Of a stretch of 60,274 nucleotides of DNA, positions 10,873 to 21,100 are shown piece after piece. Both the position numbers and the translations under genes were made by a program. Source of the DNA: Paramesorhizobium leguminum (GTDB lineage Bacteria > Pseudomonadota > Alphaproteobacteria > Rhizobiales > Rhizobiaceae); NCBI RefSeq assembly GCF_003217235.1, contig NZ_QJTF01000023.1, positions 1 to 60,274 on the forward strand. Reading direction: 5' to 3'. Each line of letters opens with the position of its first letter. The first letter of the stretch is position 1. Under the pieces are notes generated by a model, which was not told where the DNA came from, made no database searches, and was given only the letters and a program-made list of their open reading frames with translations.

Positions 10873-11667
10873 CTTACACGCCCTATACCCGCTGCTCCGC
10901 CGCATAAGATCGAAGTGAAAATGGTCGGCGTGCTCGCGGTTATAGCCGGGACCGAGCACGGTGGTGAAATAGTCGCAGGCGTCGGCGCGGACGCTGTTGA
11001 GCAATCCGCGTTGACGGAAGGAGAACCAGCCCGGCTTCTGCACCTTCACCAACTTGTCGTTGTTGAGTTTGATACGGGTGACGTCGACGGCGTTGCCGCG
11101 TGAATGTTCCGACATCTTCGCGCCGCGCCGATGGTTCATGGTGCGGCAGGAATAGCCGCCGGCATTGTAGATGGTGTCGACGCCAGACAAATAGCGCAAG
11201 CGCGTCGAGGGTACGAGATCGCCCCTGACCCAGCGGGCGAAGGCTTCCGTGACGGCGCAATTGAGCTTGGCGGCGGGCTTGAAGCTGATGGAGCCGCCGG
11301 CGAAGCCCGATACCAGAATGGGGTTATCGATGCGGCACGAGCCGCCATCGTCGATGGGCGGCAGATCGGAAAAGACCACGCCAAGCCGCTTCAGGCGCAG
11401 GCGGCAGGCCGCCTCTCCCGATGATTGTGCATAGATGTTTTCGCCCGCCGCGACCGGGTTTTCGACGCGCGGCTGGAAACCGTAATCCTGGTTGTCCGCG
11501 ATATCAGTCTCGACCGAGGCGGAGAGTGGCATGCCGACATCAGACTCGGGGCGGGGGATTTCGCGCGAGCAGGAGGCGGTGAGAAGCGCCGTGCATGCGG
11601 CTAACAAGGCGACAAGCCGGCGCGGATGCGCGAGGCGTAGGGACAACGCAGTACTCATGTCCGTCAT
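10870..11667 (-). CDS. Extensin-like C-terminal domain lipoprotein
   Basis: A 265-residue predicted lipoprotein: a basic N-terminus, a hydrophobic segment and the lipobox LTASC (Cys33). From about residue 85 it matches the bacterial extensin-like C-terminal family, seen in CRLRLKRLGVVFSDLPP, the central GGYSCRTMNHRRGAKMSEHS and ADHFHFDL. The conserved His/Asp pattern of this family resembles D,D/L,D-carboxypeptidase-type metal sites, so a cell-wall role is likely. The start is uncertain among three close Met codons (11673, 11667, 11658); 11667 has AGGATGG before it. Confidence 0.85.
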   Translation of the reverse strand: MTDMSTALSLRLAHPRRLVALLAACTALLTASCSREIPRPESDVGMPLSASVETDIADNQDYGFQPRVENPVAAGENIYAQSSGEAACRLRLKRLGVVFSDLPPIDDGGSCRIDNPILVSGFAGGSISFKPAAKLNCAVTEAFARWVRGDLVPSTRLRYLSGVDTIYNAGGYSCRTMNHRRGAKMSEHSRGNAVDVTRIKLNNDKLVKVQKPGWFSFRQRGLLNSVRADACDYFTTVLGPGYNREHADHFHFDLMRRSSGYRACK

Positions 11668-11871
11668 TTCCATCCTGCGCCCGGAGAGGGACGCGTGCTC
11701 CATTGATGGTCAGGACGGACGATAATGGGCAAGCGTAAAGGAAGAGTCAGCGGCCCGGTTAGGGGCTGTGGCCGAAAAGCGGCATTGCTGTGAAATCATT
11801 ATGGGCCTCTTGCATTCCGGGCCGTTCACAACGCAATGGCGCGCGTTGCTGTTATTCGACGAGGACGTCTC

Positions 11872-12222
11872 ATGCGGGTGCTGTTATCCCCTTCCATTCT
11901 GCCCATCCTGATGCTGGCTGCCTCGAATGTATTCATGACATTCGCCTGGTATGGGCATCTCAAATTTCCCAAGGCGTCGCTGATCGCGGTCGTTCTCATC
12001 AGCTGGGGCATCGCGCTGGTGGAGTATTGCCTTGCGGTTCCCGCTAACCGGATCGGCCATGGAATCTATTCGACGGCGCAGCTCAAGACGATACAGGAAG
12101 TCATTACGCTCACCATCTTCGTTGCGTTCTCGGTGCTTTATCTCAAGGAGCCGCTGACGTGGCAGCATCTCGCGGGCTTCGCGCTGATCGCCTGCGGCGC
12201 GGCGCTGATCTTCAAGGCGTGA
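11872..12222 (+). CDS. DMT-superfamily small membrane protein (DUF486)
   Basis: A 116-residue protein with four hydrophobic helices (ILPILMLAASNVFMTFAW, ASLIAVVLISWGIALVEYCLA, VITLTIFVAFSVLYL and LAGFALIACGAALIF). The motifs NRIGHG and Q-LKTIQE are characteristic of DUF486, a small four-helix relative of EamA/SMR transporters; the substrate is unknown. The start ATG follows GAGGA. Its 3' end overlaps the convergent EamA gene by 11 bp. Confidence 0.9.
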   Translation: MRVLLSPSILPILMLAASNVFMTFAWYGHLKFPKASLIAVVLISWGIALVEYCLAVPANRIGHGIYSTAQLKTIQEVITLTIFVAFSVLYLKEPLTWQHLAGFALIACGAALIFKA

Positions 12223-13102
12223 TTTTTCTTTTGCCCATCATCGGGACGAGTTCGACGGCGAGCATGGCGGCGAATATCAGGGCGCAGCCGGCCATTCCAA
12301 TGAGAGGCAGGCGGTCGCCCAGCAAAATTGCGCCGAAGAGGGCGGCGAAAAGCGTTTCCGACGAAAGAAAAATCGCCGCCTGCGGCGCGGCGGTGTAGCG
12401 CAGGCCGACCGTTTGCAGCGTAATGGCAACGCAGGATGCGAAAATGCCGGTGTAAAGGATTTGCGGCGCGGCTGCCATTATGGCGGGCCAGTCAATGCCT
12501 TCCAGCGCGACGCCCCAGGACAAGCCCAGCACCGCGCATACCGCGAACTGGACGAGAGACAGCGTGAACGGCCTGCCGGTGCGGCTGGCGTAGCGTGAGA
12601 TGAAGAGCACCTGCAGCGCCCAGAATGTTGCGCCCAGAATGACCATCCAGTCGCCCGGCGCGAGGAAAGAGTCGAACCTTGCGCCGGAAAGCAGCCATAT
12701 ACCGATAAGCGCGGCAAGGGATGAGGGCCAGACGACCGGATGCGGCCAGTTGCGGAATAGGATGACGTCGGCGAACGGCACGAAAAGAACGTAAAGCCCG
12801 GTCAGAAAGCCCGCATTGGTGACCGATGTGGCCATGATGCCGAAGAGTTGGGCGGTGATGCCGCCGAACAGGAAAAGGCCGATGAGCAAAAAGAAAAAAC
12901 GGTCGGAAGAGGTCAGCGGCTTTTGCGCCTGCCGTGTTTCGCGAAGCGCAAGCGGCAGCATCAGCAGCGTTGCCAGGAGAAAACGCAGACCGAGAAAGAC
13001 GAGCGGGGCGATGCTCGCCATCGCCGTCGATTGCGCGACGAAGCCGAAACCCCAGATCGCGCCGGCAATAAGCAGAAGCAGATTGGCGCGGGCAGGTGAC
13101 AT
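12212..13102 (-). CDS. EamA/DMT-family transporter
   Basis: A 296-residue inner-membrane protein with about ten transmembrane helices arranged as two EamA repeats. The first begins LLLLIAGAIWGFGFVAQ, and the second ends IFLSSETLFAALFGAILLGDRLP, the signature of RhaT/YdcZ-type metabolite exporters. The C-terminus is short and basic. The substrate is unknown. It lies 24 bp downstream of the sugar dehydrogenase gene on the same strand, so the two may be cotranscribed. Confidence 0.92.
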   Translation of the reverse strand: MSPARANLLLLIAGAIWGFGFVAQSTAMASIAPLVFLGLRFLLATLLMLPLALRETRQAQKPLTSSDRFFFLLIGLFLFGGITAQLFGIMATSVTNAGFLTGLYVLFVPFADVILFRNWPHPVVWPSSLAALIGIWLLSGARFDSFLAPGDWMVILGATFWALQVLFISRYASRTGRPFTLSLVQFAVCAVLGLSWGVALEGIDWPAIMAAAPQILYTGIFASCVAITLQTVGLRYTAAPQAAIFLSSETLFAALFGAILLGDRLPLIGMAGCALIFAAMLAVELVPMMGKRKITP

Positions 13103-13126
13103 CGTGCGGTTGCCGAGGCGGGTTGC

Positions 13127-14272
13127 TTACGGCCCGGCGCGGGAAAGACGGATGATAGAGGCGTCTTCACTGTCCGGCAGGAGATACACCGAACCGTCAG
13201 GGGCGACGCGGACATCGCGGATGCGGCCGAACTTGCCCTCCAGCATCCGCTCCTCGCCGGTGATCTTGCCTTTGTCGTCCCGTTCGAGGCGCACCAGCAT
13301 CTCATATTTCAGCGCGCCGGCCAGAAGGTCGTTCTTCCATTCGGGGAACATCTTGCCCTCATAGACGGCGAGACCGGACGGCGCAATCGACGGGTCCCAA
13401 TAATAGAGCGGCTGTTCATAGCCATCCGCCGCCGTGCCGACGCCGATCTTGGCGCCGGAATAATGCTTGCCAAAACCAATGACCGGCCAGCCGTAATTCT
13501 TGCCGGCTTCGGGCTGGTTGACCTCATCGCCGCCGCGCGGGCCGTGCTCGGTGACCAGAAGCGAATTGGTGAGCGGGTCCCAGGCCGCGCCTTGCGCGTT
13601 GCGATGCCCTTTCGACCAGATCTGCGGCAGCGCCTTGGCGCCATCGGCGAAGGGATTGTCCTTCGGGATGGAGCCATCGGCATTGATGTGCAACACGGAA
13701 CCGGCGGAATCAGAAAAATCCTGCGCCCGGTCCATGTCGCCGCGCTCGCCGAAGGTGACGAAAAGCGTGCCATTGGGCGCAACCACGATGCGCGAGCCGA
13801 AATGCTGGCCGCGCGAGGTCTTCTTCTTCGTCGAAAACAGGGTTTTCACATCGGTGAGACGGGCTTTTCCGCCATCCCGTTCGAGATGCGCGCGAGCAAT
13901 CGCCGTGCCAGCCCCGCCATCGCCCGGCTCGGAATAGGTGAAATAGATCGCGCCGCTTGTTTTGAAATCCGGCGCGAGCGCGACGTCGAGCAGACCGCCC
14001 TGCCCGTTGTCCCAGACCTTCGGCACGCCGGATACCGGCTCCGAAAGCTTGCCATCACGGACGATGCGCATAGTTCCGGCCTTTTCGGTCACCAGCAGCG
14101 CGCCATCGGGGAGAAAAGCGAGGCTCCAGGGTGAGGCGAGGCCGGTCGCCACCGGCTCAGCCTTGATGCGGACCTTTTGGGTCGCGAATTCCTCCGCTCC
14201 GGCTGGGGCGACAAGGCCGATGACGGCGACGGCGCAGAGCGCGGAAAGGATAATCGTGGTTCGGTTCGTCAT
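13127..14272 (-). CDS. PQQ-dependent soluble aldose sugar dehydrogenase (Asd/YliI-like)
   Basis: A 381-residue periplasmic beta-propeller enzyme. The signal peptide ends at VAPAGAEE. The family marks are ASPWSLAFLPDG, VTEKAGTMRIV, the Ca2+/PQQ region GHRNAQGAAW and HGPRGGDEVNQPEAGKNYGWP, and a final GRIRDVRVAPDGSVYLL. Relatives oxidise aldoses to lactones using pyrroloquinoline quinone; no PQQ synthesis genes are present in the window, so cofactor supply is unknown. The length fits the family (about 370). Confidence 0.92.
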   Translation of the reverse strand: MTNRTTIILSALCAVAVIGLVAPAGAEEFATQKVRIKAEPVATGLASPWSLAFLPDGALLVTEKAGTMRIVRDGKLSEPVSGVPKVWDNGQGGLLDVALAPDFKTSGAIYFTYSEPGDGGAGTAIARAHLERDGGKARLTDVKTLFSTKKKTSRGQHFGSRIVVAPNGTLFVTFGERGDMDRAQDFSDSAGSVLHINADGSIPKDNPFADGAKALPQIWSKGHRNAQGAAWDPLTNSLLVTEHGPRGGDEVNQPEAGKNYGWPVIGFGKHYSGAKIGVGTAADGYEQPLYYWDPSIAPSGLAVYEGKMFPEWKNDLLAGALKYEMLVRLERDDKGKITGEERMLEGKFGRIRDVRVAPDGSVYLLPDSEDASIIRLSRAGP

Positions 14273-14400
14273 ATTCTCGAATGTAGCGGCTAATTGGCCC
14301 GCATCAAGTCCCCGCTTTTGTAAAAGACAATCATGCCGTGTGATTTTTTCTTCGTGAAATCGTCGTGATCGGTGCTATATTATATGCACGAATGATTTGG

Positions 14401-14439
14401 ACGGTTCCGAGGTTTTGCTTCGGGGGCCGTTTTCTTTTT
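14401..14439 (+). terminator. Terminator-like hairpin in the greA leader
   Basis: ACGGTTCCGAG (14401-14411) pairs with GCTTCGGGGGCCGT (14417-14430), with a few G-T pairs and one bulge, and is followed by TTTTCTTTTT. It lies between a TATATT box (14376-14381) and the greA start at 14490. A promoter there would give a short terminated leader RNA before greA. Confidence 0.6.
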
Positions 14440-14489
14440 GTGTCCCGATGCCGTTTTAGCGGGCATAGGCAGAGGAAAGGAAGTTGAGC

Positions 14490-14963
14490 ATGGAAAAGTT
14501 TCCGATGACTCCGGGCGGTTTCGAAAAGCTCAAGGAAGAGCTTCGCTGGCGTCAGCAGGCGGAACGGCCGCGCATCATCGAAGCGATCGCCGAGGCGCGC
14601 GCGCATGGCGATCTCTCCGAAAACGCGGAATATCATGCCGCGAAGGAAGCGCAGAGCCACAATGAGGGCCGCATCAGCGAGCTTGAGGATTATATCGGTC
14701 GCGCGGAGGTGATCGACATCTCCAAGCTCTCGGGCGACAAGATCAAGTTTGGCGCCACGGTGACCATGATCGATGAGGATACGGAAGAGGAAAAGGTCTA
14801 CCAGATCGTCGGCGACCAGGAAGCTGATGTGAAGCAGGGCCGCATCTCCATTTCCTCACCCATCGCGCGGGCGCTGATCGGCAAGAGCGAGGGCGACACG
14901 ATCGAGGTCAACGCTCCCGGCGGCTCGCGCTCTTACGAGATCATCGGCTTGAGGTATTCGTAG
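14490..14963 (+). CDS. greA: Transcription elongation factor GreA
   Basis: A 157-residue factor that enters the secondary channel of RNA polymerase and stimulates cleavage of backtracked RNA. The coiled-coil tip carries the acidic pair in [14 protein letters not shown], and the C-terminal FKBP-like domain has [11 protein letters not shown]. The start is the ATG 7 bases after AGGAAAGGAAG; a TTG two codons upstream is rejected. The leader contains a terminator-like hairpin. A 161-bp palindromic repeat follows, then the wadC-type gene. Confidence 0.97.
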   Translation: MEKFPMTPGGFEKLKEELRWRQQAERPRIIEAIAEARAHGDLSENAEYHAAKEAQSHNEGRISELEDYIGRAEVIDISKLSGDKIKFGATVTMIDEDTEEEKVYQIVGDQEADVKQGRISISSPIARALIGKSEGDTIEVNAPGGSRSYEIIGLRYS

Positions 14964-15012
14964 GCGAGAGGGCGAGTGGCTATTCCGGGATTGTTTTAAT
15001 GGAAGCGCCAGA

Positions 15013-15173
15013 TACCCCCCTCTGGCCTGCCGGCCATCTCCCCCTCAAGGGGGGAGATTGGCTGACATGGCTCACGGTTGCCGTTCCACAGCGTATGCGA
15101 TTGGTACCGAACGCATATGAAGGAGCAATCTCCCCCCTTGAGGGGGAGATGCCCGGCAGGGCAGAGGGGGGTA
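15013..15173. repeat. Long palindromic repeat, copy 1 (CCCCTCTGGCCTGCCGG type)
   Basis: Two 48-base arms (15013-15060 and 15126-15173) are nearly perfect reverse complements, each with CCCCTCTGGCCTGCCGG at the outer side and a CTCCCCC-rich inner stem, around a 65-bp unique centre. Copy 2 is at 43473-43646. Elements of this sequence are scattered through Brucella, Ochrobactrum and Mesorhizobium intergenic DNA. Confidence 0.88.
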
Positions 15174-15203
15174 CTGTTCCGCGACATTCCAGGAAGCTTC
15201 CCC

Positions 15204-16274
15204 GTGCCTGAGCCGATAGGCGACATCGAGATCGTCGCGCCCAATTTCAAGCGTCAGCTTTCGGGCGTGACCTCGACCATCGTACAGCTTATTCCGTTGC
15301 AGCGTCGGCTGGGCCTCAGGATAGCCACGCTGGGCCCCGGCCTGCCGGCTGGGCTGCCGAAGATCAGCTGGCTTTCGCTCCTCCGTTTGTGGGGAAGACC
15401 GAAGCGGCGCGATGTTCGCCTTTGGCATGCGCGACGCAACAACGAGATGATTGCCGGTGTTCTCATGCGCGACGCGCTGCGCATACCGCTTCGCCTCGTC
15501 TTCACCTCCGCCGCGCAGCGCAACCACAAGCCGTTCACCAAATGGCTGATCCGCCACATGGATGCGGTGATCGCGACCAGCGCGCGTTCCGGCAGCTATC
15601 TGGAAATGCCGCACACGGTCATTATGCATGGCGTCGATATCGGGCGGTTTCATCCGGCTGAGACGGCGGAGGATGAATTTGCGGCGACCGGGCTGCCGGG
15701 GCGCTATGCCATCGGCTGTTTCGGGCGGGTGCGTCACCAGAAGGGCACGGATCTCTTCGTCGACGCGATGATTGCGCTTCTGCCTGATTATCCGGACTGG
15801 ACGGCGATCATCGCCGGTCGCACCACTGCCGAGCACAAGGCGTTCGAGGATGAGCTCAAGGTGCGCATAGCGGCAGCCGGGCTGCAGGACCGTATCCTGT
15901 TTTTGGGCGAAGTGCCTGACATCAAAATCTGGTACCGGCGGCTTTCGCTTTATGTCGCGCCGTCACGCAACGAAGGCTTCGGCCTGACACCGCTGGAGGC
16001 GATGGCTTCGCGCACCGCGGTGATTGCGAGCGATGCCGGGGCTTATGCCGAGATGATCGAGCCGGGTACAGGCACAGTCGTGCCGGCCGGCGACGGCGCG
16101 GCGCTGCGCGAGGCGATCCGCCCCTATCTCGCCGATCCCATGCTTGCCGCAACGCACGGGGACAATGCCCTTGTCCATGTGCGGAAGAATTTTCCGCTGG
16201 AGAAAGAGGCGGGGGCGATTGGGGCGGTTTATGAGCGGGTGTTCAGGAAGAGCAGTAGGGCAGTAGGGCAGTAG
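15204..16274 (+). CDS. wadC: LPS-core mannosyltransferase, WadC/LpcC type
   Basis: A 356-residue GT-B glycosyltransferase of family GT4. The nucleotide-sugar region shows GCFGRVRHQKGTDLFVDA and the C-terminal ExxxxxxxE motif is EGFGLTPLEAMASRTAVIASD. LpcC in Rhizobium and WadC in Brucella add mannose to the Kdo-linked LPS core; in Brucella this branch shields against innate recognition. The location after greA and before lrp-trxB fits the Brucella wadC locus as I recall it. The start is GTG 15204 with AGGAAG 7 bases upstream; longer versions start inside the palindromic repeat. The stop codon lies within a heptamer repeat. Confidence 0.88.
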   Translation: MPEPIGDIEIVAPNFKRQLSGVTSTIVQLIPLQRRLGLRIATLGPGLPAGLPKISWLSLLRLWGRPKRRDVRLWHARRNNEMIAGVLMRDALRIPLRLVFTSAAQRNHKPFTKWLIRHMDAVIATSARSGSYLEMPHTVIMHGVDIGRFHPAETAEDEFAATGLPGRYAIGCFGRVRHQKGTDLFVDAMIALLPDYPDWTAIIAGRTTAEHKAFEDELKVRIAAAGLQDRILFLGEVPDIKIWYRRLSLYVAPSRNEGFGLTPLEAMASRTAVIASDAGAYAEMIEPGTGTVVPAGDGAALREAIRPYLADPMLAATHGDNALVHVRKNFPLEKEAGAIGAVYERVFRKSSRAVGQ

Positions 16275-16326
16275 GGCAGTATGTTGCGAACATATTGCCT
16301 TACTGCCTTATTCCTCTACTGCCCTA
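16251..16326. repeat. Second heptamer inverted repeat between convergent genes
   Basis: The left arm is three tandem copies of GCAGTAGG-type units (16252-16279), then TATGTT (16280-16285), loop GCG, AACATA (16289-16294), and a right arm of the complementary units ending GCCCTA. It holds the stop codons of both neighbours: TAG at 16272-16274 for wadC and minus-strand TAG at 16324-16326 for lrp. The architecture matches 10797-10872 but the unit is different. Confidence 0.8.
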
Positions 16327-16794
16327 AATCAGCATCAGTGCCTCGTCCTTGACCGGGCGAATTGTCAGTGCTGTGCGTACGGAATCGACGTTGGGCGTCG
16401 CCGTCAGTTCCTCGATGACGAAAGTCTGGAAGGTGTTGATATCAGGGGCGACGCAATGGAGCAGGAAATCCGACTCGCCTGAAACCATCCAGGCGCGGCG
16501 CACGAGCGGCCAATGCTTGGTCTTTTCCGCGAATGCCTTCAAGTCCGCGTCCGCCTGCCGATGCAGCCCGACCGAGCAGAAGGCGACGAGATCCTGTCCC
16601 AGCGCCGAGCCGTTCAAAATGGCGCGATAGCCTCTGATAACGCCGCTTTCCTCCAGCTTGCGGACCCGGCGCAGGCAGGGCGGAGCGGATATGCCGACGC
16701 GGTCGGCCAACTCGACATTGGTGATGCGCCCATCATTTTGTAATTCCCGCAGAATTTTCCAATCGATGTCGTCGAGATCGGCCTTGATCGGCAT
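16324..16794 (-). CDS. Lrp/AsnC-family transcriptional regulator
   Basis: A 156-residue feast/famine regulator. The N-terminal helix-turn-helix (DDIDWKILRELQNDGRITNVELADRVGIS...CLRRVRKLEESG) is followed by the RAM ligand-binding domain (residues about 70-145, with GESDFLLHCVAPD). Such proteins sense amino acids, often Leu, Lys or branched-chain amino acids. Targets are unknown; it is divergent from trxB and could act on that promoter region. The C-terminus ends in the shared heptamer repeat. Confidence 0.93.
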   Translation of the reverse strand: MPIKADLDDIDWKILRELQNDGRITNVELADRVGISAPPCLRRVRKLEESGVIRGYRAILNGSALGQDLVAFCSVGLHRQADADLKAFAEKTKHWPLVRRAWMVSGESDFLLHCVAPDINTFQTFVIEELTATPNVDSVRTALTIRPVKDEALMLI

Positions 16795-16899
16795 GGCTAG
16801 CTCCGGGGGAGGGTTTCAACTGCGCAATGATCTTGCGTTTATGGGTAATAATAATATCCGATTCCCGGTCAGCTGCAACCGGATGTTGCCCTTTTCCTC

Positions 16900-18071
<1,172 letters not shown>

Positions 18072-18090
18072 CCAGGAATTTTGTTTTTGT

Positions 18091-18212
18091 GCATAGTCCT
18101 GTCTAAAGACGGGATTATGCTTTAGTTTTCACGCATGATCTTGGTTCAGGATCGTGCTTAGAGGTTGGCGCACGATCTTATCCAAAAAGTCTGCAACTTT
18201 TCGGGATCATGC
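18091..18212. repeat. Three tandem palindromes between trxB and the LysR gene
   Basis: The hairpins are 18091-18120 (GCATAGTCC.../...GGGATTATGC), 18133-18157 (GCATGATC.../GATCGTGC) and 18170-18212, a copy of the dispersed 43-bp element (ATCTTATCC ... GGGATCATGC). The ATG at 18209 that could serve as LysR start is the last part of this repeat. Confidence 0.75.
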
Positions 18213-18226
18213 TAAGGGACGGAAAA

Positions 18227-19132
18227 TTGGTTGCACCGCTGGACTGGGACAAGCTGCGCATATTTCATGCCGCTGCGGAGGCTGGATCGTTCACCCATGC
18301 CGCGCAGACATTGCATCTCTCGCAATCGGCCATCTCGCGGCAGGTGAGCGCGCTTGAGCAGGATGTGGGTGTGCCGCTGTTTCAGCGCCATGCGCGCGGG
18401 CTGATCCTGACCGAGCAAGGCGAGATGCTCTACCGCACGGCGCATGATGTGCTGATGAAGCTGGAGAATGTTCGCTCGAAGCTTGCCGAAAGCAGGGAGA
18501 AGCCTTCTGGACGGCTGCGGGTGACCACGACGGTGGGCCTTGGTTCCGGCTGGCTGGTCGAACGGGTGCAGGAGTTCATAGAACTTTATCCGGATGTCCG
18601 CCTGCAGCTCATCCTCGATAATGAGGAGCTGGACCTCACCATGCGACATGCGGATTGCGCCATCCGCCTGCGTCAGCCGCAGCAGCCGGACTTGATCCAG
18701 CGGCGGCTGTTTACCGTGCACATGCATGTCTATGCCGCAGCCGCCTATATCGCCAGGCATGGCAAACTGACTTCAGTCGACGAGATCGATGAGCATCGCA
18801 TCGTCACCTTCGGCGAGCCGGCGCCGAGCTATCTGACCGGACTCAACTGGCTGGAAGTGGCAGGCCGCGATGATGGCAATCCGCGCATTCCCACGCTTCA
18901 GGTCAACAATCTGCTCTCCATCAAGCGCGCTGCGCAACGCAGCGTCGGCATCGCCGTGTTGCCGGACTATATGGTCGACAAGGAATCCGGCCTTGTTCGG
19001 CTTCTTCCCGATATGGAGGAGATACCATCCTTCGATACGTTCTTCTGCTATCCGGAAGCGCTGAAGAATTCGGCGAAGCTCCATGCCTTCCGCGACTTTC
19101 TGTTTTCCAAGGCGCGGACCTGGGCTTATTGA
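18227..19132 (+). CDS. vtlR: LysR-family regulator, VtlR/LsrB type
   Basis: A 301-residue LysR regulator. The winged helix is LRIFHAAAEAGSFTHAA...LSQSAISRQVSALEQDVGVPLF and the effector-binding domain spans about residues 90-295. The very high similarity of the helix region to rhizobial LsrB, the trxB neighbour and an AbcR-like sRNA directly downstream identify it as VtlR/LsrB. In Brucella this regulator activates abcR2 and small protein genes and is needed for virulence; in Sinorhizobium it controls LPS and redox genes. I place the start at TTG 18227 (AAGGGA 7 bases upstream) rather than ATG 18209, which sits inside a repeat without a binding site. Confidence 0.88.
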   Translation: MVAPLDWDKLRIFHAAAEAGSFTHAAQTLHLSQSAISRQVSALEQDVGVPLFQRHARGLILTEQGEMLYRTAHDVLMKLENVRSKLAESREKPSGRLRVTTTVGLGSGWLVERVQEFIELYPDVRLQLILDNEELDLTMRHADCAIRLRQPQQPDLIQRRLFTVHMHVYAAAAYIARHGKLTSVDEIDEHRIVTFGEPAPSYLTGLNWLEVAGRDDGNPRIPTLQVNNLLSIKRAAQRSVGIAVLPDYMVDKESGLVRLLPDMEEIPSFDTFFCYPEALKNSAKLHAFRDFLFSKARTWAY

Positions 19133-19305
19133 TTGCGGCTCAGTTGCTCACAAATCGAGCAGTCTGGCTTATTCATCATCAGCGCTTTGCCCAATTTAAC
19201 GGTGTAATGCATGGCGGCAAGGCAATAAAATACGAACGGCAGACGAGGATTTTTATCTGCTGCAGAGCGAGTGTTCCTGTTTGTTTTGTCTAATAGGTTG
19301 AAATA

Positions 19306-19326
19306 AAAGAGGAATTTTGCCTCTTT
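19306..19326 (+). terminator. Candidate vtlR terminator
   Basis: AAAGAGG (19306-19312) and CCTCTTT (19320-19326) form a perfect 7-bp stem with loop AATTTTG. It is 174 bases past the vtlR stop and has no long T-run, so it is a weak call. The rest of 19133-19369 shows no open frame of note. Confidence 0.4.
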
Positions 19327-19369
19327 AGGCTATGCGCCTCACGCATGGCTGCATTGCGATTTCGCAGGG

Positions 19370-19398
19370 TTGCATTAAAAGGGTGGGGGGCGCATATG
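19370..19398 (+). promoter_or_regulatory. Promoter of the AbcR-type sRNA
   Basis: TTGCAT (19370-19375) and CATATG (19393-19398) are spaced by 17 bp, just upstream of the predicted sRNA start near 19405. A small inverted repeat TGCGA-TT-TCGCA (about 19354-19365) immediately upstream has the size of a LysR T-N11-A type site and is a candidate VtlR contact. Confidence 0.5.
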
Positions 19399-19404
19399 CA
19401 GGAC

Positions 19405-19523
19405 ATCTTAAGTGATGCGTCTCCTCCTCCCATTTGCGCATCCTTGAGTGTTCCCCTCTGGAGGTTTTGCTGGAAACGGCACCTTCACAACTGTAAAGCC
19501 GGACTTTTGTCCGGCTTTTTTTT
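19405..19523 (+). ncRNA. abcR2: AbcR-family trans-acting small RNA
   Basis: About 119 nt. Stem-loop 1 pairs AAG-GATGCG (19410-19419) with CGCATC-CTT (19437-19445) and exposes CTCCTCCTCCC, an anti-Shine-Dalgarno sequence, in its loop. A single-stranded region carries a second C-rich motif (TTCCCCTCTGG). A strong terminator (GCCGGAC/GTCCGGC, 19498-19515) ends in eight T. This is the architecture of AbcR RNAs, Hfq-dependent repressors of ABC-transporter and other mRNAs in Agrobacterium, Sinorhizobium and Brucella. It lies beside the LysR gene known to control abcR2. The exact 5' end is estimated from the promoter. Confidence 0.82.
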
Positions 19524-19553
19524 GTCTTTTTGCAAAGCCCGCCATCGCGAACC

Positions 19554-19577
19554 AAAAAAAGGGGCCTTACGGCCCCT
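19554..19577 (-). terminator. Terminator of the aspartate aminotransferase gene
   Basis: GGGGCC (19561-19566), loop TTAC and GGCCCC (19571-19576) form a stem followed on the minus strand by seven T (complement of A19554-19560), 22 bases beyond the stop codon. Confidence 0.88.
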
Positions 19578-19598
19578 CTGTCTCAAGTTGTCCTTGTT

Positions 19599-20804
<1,206 letters not shown>

Positions 20805-20841
20805 TCATTCTCCTGGATGGCGGTAAGTTTTTGGTTTGGCC

Positions 20842-20884
20842 GCATGATCTTATCCGAAAAGTCTACAACTTTTCGGGATCATGC
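20842..20884. repeat. 43-bp dispersed palindrome (RIME-like), best copy
   Basis: GCATGATC (20842-20849) pairs with GATCATGC (20877-20884), and CCGAAAAGT (20854-20862) pairs with ACTTTTCGG (20868-20876), around a short loop. Close or divergent copies lie at 16910-16952, 18170-18212 and, as a remnant, 23607-23635. The remainder of 20802-21100 contains no other feature I recognise. Confidence 0.85.
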
Positions 20885-21100
20885 TTTAGCCGCATGATTT
20901 CGCGGGATTTTCTATGTCGCAATATGGGGCGAATCGCAAGAAAAGCTTTGGTTTTCGGTTTCACAACCCGGCGATTTGAGATCAGGTGTTGCCGCGAAGG
21001 GCGGAACCATCAGCAATCATTGACGAACAGTTCAGCCAAACTGATTGGACGGTAAAAGGTTGGCGTGCCAATTCTGGCGGGAAACTGGAGAACCGACCGA

